Assembly (NCBI GenBank): GCA_051881715.1
Contig: JBJEQK010000121.1
Location: 1 to 10,144, forward strand
Direction: 5' to 3'
Length of the DNA stretch: 10,144 nt
Source: UBA1425 sp051881715
GTDB taxonomy: Bacteria; Bacillota; Clostridia; Oscillospirales; Acutalibacteraceae
The notes beneath the pieces are model-generated. The model searched no databases, had not been told where the DNA came from, and saw only the letters and a list, made by a program, of their open reading frames with translations. The stretch's first letter is position 1. Each line of letters begins with the position of its first letter. Positions 7,165 through 10,144 of this stretch are shown here, piece by piece. Position numbers and translations under genes: made by a program.

Positions 7165-7755
7165 ATGGAAAAGCTCAACGACACACAGAAAAAAGTTTAC
7201 GAATACCTTGTGGAGAAAACACGGGACGGCGTACCGCCCTCTGTGCGTGAGATCGGCAGCGCCGTGGGACTGCGCTCCACCTCCTCCGTACAGGCCAATC
7301 TTGCGGCGCTGGAGTCGGCGGGTTATATCTCCCGCGACCCCCTGCGCAAGCGCTCCATCCGCATTGTCGGACAGGGTGAGGCACCCATACAGGTGCCACT
7401 GCTGGGCACCGTTGCCGCCGGCACCCCCATCCTCGCCGTGGAGCAGATCGAGGGCTATGTCCCCTACACCGGTCGTGTCTCCTCAGACAAAAAGCTCTTT
7501 GCCCTGCACGTGCGCGGACAAAGCATGATCGAGGCAGGCATTCTCGATGGCGACATCGTCGTTGCGGAACAGGTCAGCGCCGCCGAAAACGGGCAGATGG
7601 TCATCGCCATGGTGGACGAGGAAGCCACCGTCAAGACCTTCTACAAAGAGAACGGACACTACCGCCTGCAGCCCGCCAATGCGGACTACGAGCCGATCAT
7701 TGTCGATCACGTGGATATTCTCGGCAAGGTGGTTGCTGTGTTTCGGTATTATTAA
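7165..7755 (+). CDS. lexA: LexA, SOS repressor with self-cleaving peptidase domain
   Basis: A 196-residue protein close to the usual LexA length. The N-terminal winged helix-turn-helix is seen at PPSVREIGSAVGLRSTSSVQ (24-43). A short linker leads to the S24-type domain with cleavage site Ala85-Gly86 (TVAAGTP), nucleophile Ser120 (GQSM) and general base Lys157 (TVKTFY). LexA blocks DNA-repair genes until RecA filaments on single-stranded DNA trigger self-cleavage. GGAGGG 6 nt upstream fixes the start. A strong SOS box sits over its own promoter, so it should be autoregulated. The reading frame stays open far upstream, but that part is an out-of-frame reading of the MFS gene. Its stop codon forms part of the left TTAA flank of the inserted element that separates it from rarA. 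All catalytic residues are present. Confidence 0.97.
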   Translation: MEKLNDTQKKVYEYLVEKTRDGVPPSVREIGSAVGLRSTSSVQANLAALESAGYISRDPLRKRSIRIVGQGEAPIQVPLLGTVAAGTPILAVEQIEGYVPYTGRVSSDKKLFALHVRGQSMIEAGILDGDIVVAEQVSAAENGQMVIAMVDEEATVKTFYKENGHYRLQPANADYEPIIVDHVDILGKVVAVFRYY

Positions 7756-7867
7756 GGCAACAACGCACAGATTGAGGTGTGCGGATTGTGAAGTAAGATT
7801 TTTGTGTAAGCTGACGGAATAAGATTCAAACAAGGCGTGCGCCGCAATTTGTGCGGTGTTGCCTTAA
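7752..7867. mobile_element. MITE-like non-coding element between lexA and rarA
   Basis: A 116-bp stretch bounded by 23-bp inverted repeats (7752-7774 and 7845-7867) that differ at two positions; both ends begin TTAAGGCAACA when read inward. The core is 108 bp (7756-7863) flanked by TTAA on each side, which may be a target duplication. It has no coding capacity. It contains TAAGATT twice (7794, 7820) and a GGCGTGCGCC near-palindrome next to the right end. Removing the core plus one TTAA joins the lexA stop to AGGAGG of rarA, an 11-bp normal operon junction. As RNA the ends could form one long hairpin, but no T-run follows, so it does not look like an intrinsic terminator. A partial relative starts at 10132. 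The family and mobilising transposase are not identifiable here. Confidence 0.75.
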
Positions 7868-7873
7868 AGGAGG
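7866..7873 (+). promoter_or_regulatory. Ribosome binding site of rarA at the edge of the inserted element
   Basis: AAAGGAGG lies 5 nt before the ATG at 7879 and sets that start. Its first two A come from the TTAA at the right end of the element. The upstream in-frame ATG at 7837 is inside the element and has no such site. Confidence 0.85.
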
Positions 7874-7878
7874 CGCCT

Positions 7879-9156
7879 ATGTCTGTACCGCTGGCGGAAC
7901 GCCTGCGTCCGCAAAACTTGGAGGACATCGTGGGGCAGAGGCATCTGCTCGCCCCGGGAAAGCCCCTGCGCAACATCATCCTTTCGGGCGAACTGCCGAA
8001 CATGATCTTCTACGGTCCCTCCGGCGTGGGCAAAACCACCCTCGCAAGCATCATTGCCAAACAGACGGATCGCCATTTGGTGCACCTGAACGGCACCACG
8101 GCGGGCGTCTCGGATATCAAGGACGTTATTTCCCGTGTGGACACATTTCTGGCACCGGGTGGAATTTTGCTCTATCTGGACGAAATCCAGTACCTGAACA
8201 AAAAACAGCAGCAAACACTGCTGGAATACATCGAAAAAGGGTCGATCACCCTCATCGCCTCCACGACGGAGAACCCCTACTTCTACGTCTACAATGCGAT
8301 TCTCAGCCGTTCCACCGTTTTCGAGTTCAAAACAGTCACCCCTGCGGACATTGTTCCCGCCGTGGAACGGGCTTTCCGCTTTATGGAAAAGGAGCGGGGC
8401 GAAACGGTCGAAACGGAAAAGGGTACCGTGCCCTATATCGCACAGGCGTGCGGCGGCGATGTACGCAAAGCCATGAACGCCGTGGAGCTGTGCGTGCTGT
8501 CCGCTCCCCTTGCGGACGGAAAACGCACCGTTACGCTGGAGACTGCTCGGGCGCTGACGCAAAAAAGTGCCATGCGCTATGACCGTGCCGGGGACGACCA
8601 CTACGACATCCTGTCGGCGTTCCAAAAATCCATGCGTGGTTCCGACCCCGATGCTGCCCTGCACTACCTTGCCCGTCTGCTGGAGGCAGGCGACCTGCCC
8701 TCCGCCTGCCGCCGACTGATGGTCTGTGCCGCCGAGGATGTGGGACTGGCGTACCCGATGATTATCCCCATCGTCAAGGCCGCCGTGGACATGGCGAACA
8801 TGGTCGGTCTGCCAGAGGCACGCATCCCCTTAGCCGATGCGGTGGTGCTGGTGTGCACCGCGCCGAAGTCTAACTCCGCCTACCTTGCCTTTGACCAAGC
8901 GCTTGCCGACATCAAAAGCGGCAAGAGCGGACCCATCCCTCGCACATTGCAAAACGTCCACTGTGACGGCGAGGACAACCCCAACAAGGGACAGTTTTAC
9001 CTCTATCCCCACGACTACGAAAACCATTGGGTCAGCCAGCAGTACCTGCCGGACGCCCTGCGAAACGCCCAATATTACCACTACGGCGCCAACCGAACTG
9101 AACAGACCGCCCGGGAATACTGGGAAAAAATCAAAAAAAGGAATGGTGAGCGATGA
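7879..9156 (+). CDS. rarA: Replication-associated recombination protein RarA (MgsA), AAA+ ATPase
   Basis: A 425-residue cytoplasmic ATPase of the clamp-loader-like AAA+ group that acts at stalled or damaged replication forks. Visible: the N-terminal PLAERLRPQNLEDIVGQRHL box (4-23), Walker A GPSGVGKTT (46-54), Walker B LLYLDEIQ (97-104), sensor 1 region ASTTENP (127-133), and the arginine-finger segment ILSRSTVFEF (141-150). The C-terminal half carries the typical GSDPDAALHYLARLLEAGD and AAEDVG stretches and the late GPIPRTLQN motif of the family's tetramerisation domain. Length is normal. It follows lexA in the same direction, so it probably belongs to the LexA-controlled unit, with the MITE-like element lying in the transcript between them. 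Its stop overlaps the next start as ATGA. Confidence 0.95.
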   Translation: MSVPLAERLRPQNLEDIVGQRHLLAPGKPLRNIILSGELPNMIFYGPSGVGKTTLASIIAKQTDRHLVHLNGTTAGVSDIKDVISRVDTFLAPGGILLYLDEIQYLNKKQQQTLLEYIEKGSITLIASTTENPYFYVYNAILSRSTVFEFKTVTPADIVPAVERAFRFMEKERGETVETEKGTVPYIAQACGGDVRKAMNAVELCVLSAPLADGKRTVTLETARALTQKSAMRYDRAGDDHYDILSAFQKSMRGSDPDAALHYLARLLEAGDLPSACRRLMVCAAEDVGLAYPMIIPIVKAAVDMANMVGLPEARIPLADAVVLVCTAPKSNSAYLAFDQALADIKSGKSGPIPRTLQNVHCDGEDNPNKGQFYLYPHDYENHWVSQQYLPDALRNAQYYHYGANRTEQTAREYWEKIKKRNGER

Positions 9157-9473
9157 AAAAAAGAATTTTTGCGTTTTTGGGTGCCCTGCTGATGCTGTTT
9201 TGCTGTACGGTGCCGACTTTCGCCCTGACACTGCGTCCCCTGTCCATCAGCGTGTCGCCGATCGAGCCGACGGCGCCGACGCCCACAGGCACGGAAAAGG
9301 TGCGCACGACCATCACCTCTATTTTGCAGACGCTGTACAGATATCTGCCGCTGATCATCGTGGTGCTGATCGTGATCGCTGTGGTGATCATCATCACGAT
9401 CAGCGAAAAGAAAATGGAAAAGGAACGGCAGGAAAAAATGCCGCCGAAGAAACAAAAGAAAAACGAACGATAA
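9153..9473 (+). CDS. Small signal-peptide plus single-TM protein of unknown function, last gene of the lexA operon
   Basis: A 106-residue protein I do not recognise. It has a Sec signal peptide (MKKRIFAFLGALLMLFCC, likely cleaved after FA at residue 24), then an outer segment rich in Pro, Thr and Ser (about 31-50, with PTAPTPTGTE), a hydrophobic helix (about 65-84, mainly Ile, Val and Leu) and a strongly charged Lys/Glu tail (85-106). Predicted topology is single-pass with a short outer part and a cytosolic tail. The Cys pair at 17-18 does not fit a lipobox. It overlaps the rarA stop by 4 bp (ATGA) and has AAGGA 10 nt upstream, so translation is probably coupled to rarA. A strong terminator follows 5 bp after the stop. 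By position it should be SOS-inducible. A role in the envelope or division checkpoint is possible but unproven. Confidence 0.75.
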   Translation: MKKRIFAFLGALLMLFCCTVPTFALTLRPLSISVSPIEPTAPTPTGTEKVRTTITSILQTLYRYLPLIIVVLIVIAVVIIITISEKKMEKERQEKMPPKKQKKNER

Positions 9474-9478
9474 ATCGC

Positions 9479-9518
9479 AATCCCTGCCGCTGTCGAAACC
9501 GATGCGGCAGGGATTTTT
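9479..9518 (+). terminator. Rho-independent terminator of the lexA operon
   Basis: A perfect 12-bp stem (AATCCCTGCCGC at 9479-9490 with GCGGCAGGGATT at 9504-9515) closes a 13-nt loop and runs into a T-tract (9514-9518, then GTTGG). It lies 5 bp after the small membrane gene. Confidence 0.92.
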
Positions 9519-9559
9519 GTTGGTTCATCACGGTTTTTTGCGGGATTAAAGGTTTCACT

Positions 9560-9624
9560 CAAGCCTTTTCAAAGCCTTGCGGATTCCAAAGGCGGCGCCT
9601 TTGGTCGCCGACCGCAGTCGGCGA
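9560..9624. repeat. Three hairpins in series
   Basis: An imperfect hairpin CAAGCCTTTTCAAAGCCTTG (9560-9579) is followed by CCAAAGGC-ggc-GCCTTTGG (9586-9604, 8-bp perfect stem) and, with no gap, TCGCCGAC-cgca-GTCGGCGA (9605-9624, 8-bp perfect stem, tetraloop). No T-run follows, so they are not intrinsic terminators. The compact arrangement resembles REP-like palindromic units. Confidence 0.75.
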
Positions 9625-9714
9625 AATCCTAACAACACCAGAAGCGCAGGTGGGGAGCCAGGCGTCAGCCATTTCAAATGCCTTCCCCCGAGAAACGTCA
9701 TGGTGCGGGAGAAA

Positions 9715-9838
9715 AGGTAAGATAAAGTAGGACAAAATCCCACCCGAGAAAAAGGTAGGATAAATCAGGACAAAATCCCACCCGAGAAAAAGGTAGGGTA
9801 AATCAGGACAAAATCCTACCCGGGAAAAAGTAGGATGA
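9715..9838 (+). repeat. 38-bp tandem repeat, three full copies plus a partial fourth
   Basis: Full copies are 9715-9752, 9753-9790 and 9791-9828; a short fourth begins at 9829 (AGTAGGAT). Adjacent copies differ at three positions each. Every unit carries AGGACAAAATCC and CCCGRGAAAA blocks. In each unit the left arm GGTAGGAT can pair with the right arm ATCCCACC of the same unit (7 of 8 in copy 2; all 8 with one G-T pair in copy 3), or with the left arm of the next unit (ATCCTAC with GTAGGAT, perfect, between copies 3 and 4). A further AGGACAAAAT occurs at 9929. No spacers, so it is not a CRISPR. Confidence 0.9.
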
Positions 9839-9845
9839 TTTTGCT

Positions 9846-9896
9846 ATGGGATAAGGCGGGATCGCTTTTCAAAATTTTGCACGGCTTCCATCCCAT
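9846..9896. repeat. Distant inverted repeat ATGGGAT / ATCCCAT
   Basis: ATGGGAT (9846-9852) pairs perfectly with ATCCCAT (9890-9896) around a 37-nt loop that itself contains the palindrome CAAAATTTTG (9870-9879). Just beyond, CAGTTCA (9898-9904) matches TGAACTG (9971-9977). These are weak signals taken singly, but they suggest a folded transcript between the tandem repeats and the palindrome at 9939. Confidence 0.4.
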
Positions 9897-9938
9897 GCAG
9901 TTCAGACGGAATGGCGGCTTCGTACATAGGACAAAATT

Positions 9939-9961
9939 CGTTAGCCGGCTAACGTTTTTTT
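9939..9961 (+). terminator. Terminator-like perfect palindrome with T7
   Basis: CGTTAGCCGGCTAACG (9939-9954) is a perfect 16-bp palindrome followed at once by seven T (9955-9961), the form of a strong plus-strand intrinsic terminator. The nearest upstream gene already has its own terminator at 9479-9518, so this one would end a separate transcript starting in the gene-free region, or act as a backup. Confidence 0.7.
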
Positions 9962-10047
9962 GCACGGGGTTGAACTGGCAAGGGAGTCCGATGAAAGCTG
10001 AACTTTTCACGCTCCTCACGGAAATTTGTGGGATTTGTGCCGGTCAC

Positions 10048-10104
10048 TGGGGAACCCCCGGCGAGGGTTCCCCACGCCAAAACAGTCCACCGGACTGTTT
10101 TGGC
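10048..10104. repeat. Two very stable hairpins back to back
   Basis: TGGGGAACCC (10048-10057) pairs with GGGTTCCCCA (10065-10074), a 10-bp stem. One base later GCCAAAACAGTCC (10076-10088) pairs with GGACTGTTTTGGC (10092-10104), a 13-bp stem with a three-base loop. No T-run follows. The arrangement looks like a REP-type palindromic unit. Confidence 0.8.
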
Positions 10105-10131
10105 TCCCCTCCTGCGCTTTTCTGTTGTCAG

Positions 10132-10144
10132 GGCAACACCGCAA
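10132..10144. mobile_element. Possible edge of a second MITE-like copy, cut by the window end
   Basis: GGCAACACCGCA (10132-10143) is identical to 12 bases of the right terminal repeat of the element between lexA and rarA, read inward. The following base differs and the flanking TTAA is absent (CAGGG instead). Too short for a firm call. Confidence 0.4.

Larger units (their letters stand above)
9523..10144. other. Gene-free, highly structured intergenic region
   Basis: No frame here has a convincing start, ribosome site and protein-like composition. The region instead holds hairpins, tandem repeats and palindromes listed separately, and runs off the window edge. It may be a patchwork of small repeat elements or may encode an untranslated RNA ending at the palindrome at 9939-9961. 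I see no strong promoter that would settle this. Confidence 0.7.

Noticed and set aside
7756..7863. Promoter inside the MITE-like element driving rarA
   Set aside because: TTGTGA and TAAGAT occur but never with a 16-18 bp spacer, so I could not support a promoter.
7837..7878. RarA start at 7837
   Set aside because: These 14 codons lie almost entirely in the inserted element and have no ribosome site; the ATG at 7879 has AAAGGAGG 5 nt upstream and gives the normal RarA N-terminus.
9474..9730. Continuation of a plus-strand frame past the lexA operon terminator
   Set aside because: It is an out-of-frame extension from inside rarA and passes through the terminator and serial hairpins.
9715..9838. 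CRISPR array
   Set aside because: The 38-bp units are contiguous with no variable spacers, and there are no cas genes.
9816..10019. 67-residue minus-strand open frame
   Set aside because: No ribosome site, spans the terminator-like palindrome and part of the repeat region, no protein-like features.

Overview
The window reads as a chromosomal stretch of a fairly GC-rich member of the Clostridia, most like the gut Oscillospiraceae/Ruminococcaceae (Faecalibacterium-type). This is inferred from protein style (a Gram-positive LexA with a Bacillus-like SOS box, a DacF-type carboxypeptidase, a BIG2 surface protein with an aromatic C-terminal tail, a GPH symporter), from AGGAGG-type ribosome sites, and from small palindromic repeats between genes. 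No species can be named from the sequence alone.

Layout. (1) 1-850: the C-terminal end of a large repeat-built surface protein with BIG2 Ig-like domains, closed by a strong bidirectional terminator at 879-916. (2) 969-1664, minus strand: a small calcineurin-like metallophosphoesterase with an atypical second-metal site, transcribed away from (3) 1727-7090, plus strand: a compact run of D-Ala-D-Ala carboxypeptidase, GPH/MFS symporter, metallophosphoesterase and MFS transporter. Neighbouring genes are 15 bp apart or overlap by 4-8 bp, so they are probably one operon. (4) 7094-9518: an SOS-type operon. A LexA box overlaps the promoter of lexA, which is followed by rarA (AAA+ ATPase of replication-fork maintenance) and a small membrane protein of unknown function that overlaps rarA by 4 bp. 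A strong terminator closes the unit. (5) 9523-10144: 620 bp without a credible gene, full of structure: three hairpins in series, three 38-bp tandem repeats able to form alternative hairpins, a perfect 16-bp palindrome followed by seven T, two very stable hairpins back to back, and the start of a repeat related to the element inside the lexA operon.

Two observations stand out. A 116-bp MITE-like element with 23-bp inverted ends lies exactly between lexA and rarA. Removing it with one TTAA joins the lexA stop codon directly to the rarA Shine-Dalgarno sequence, so the insertion left both genes intact. The last gene of the operon encodes a 106-residue signal-peptide plus single-TM protein that, by position, should be damage-inducible. 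It is a candidate for an SOS-linked envelope or cell-division factor, a role played by unrelated small membrane proteins in other bacteria. That role is inference from position and topology only.
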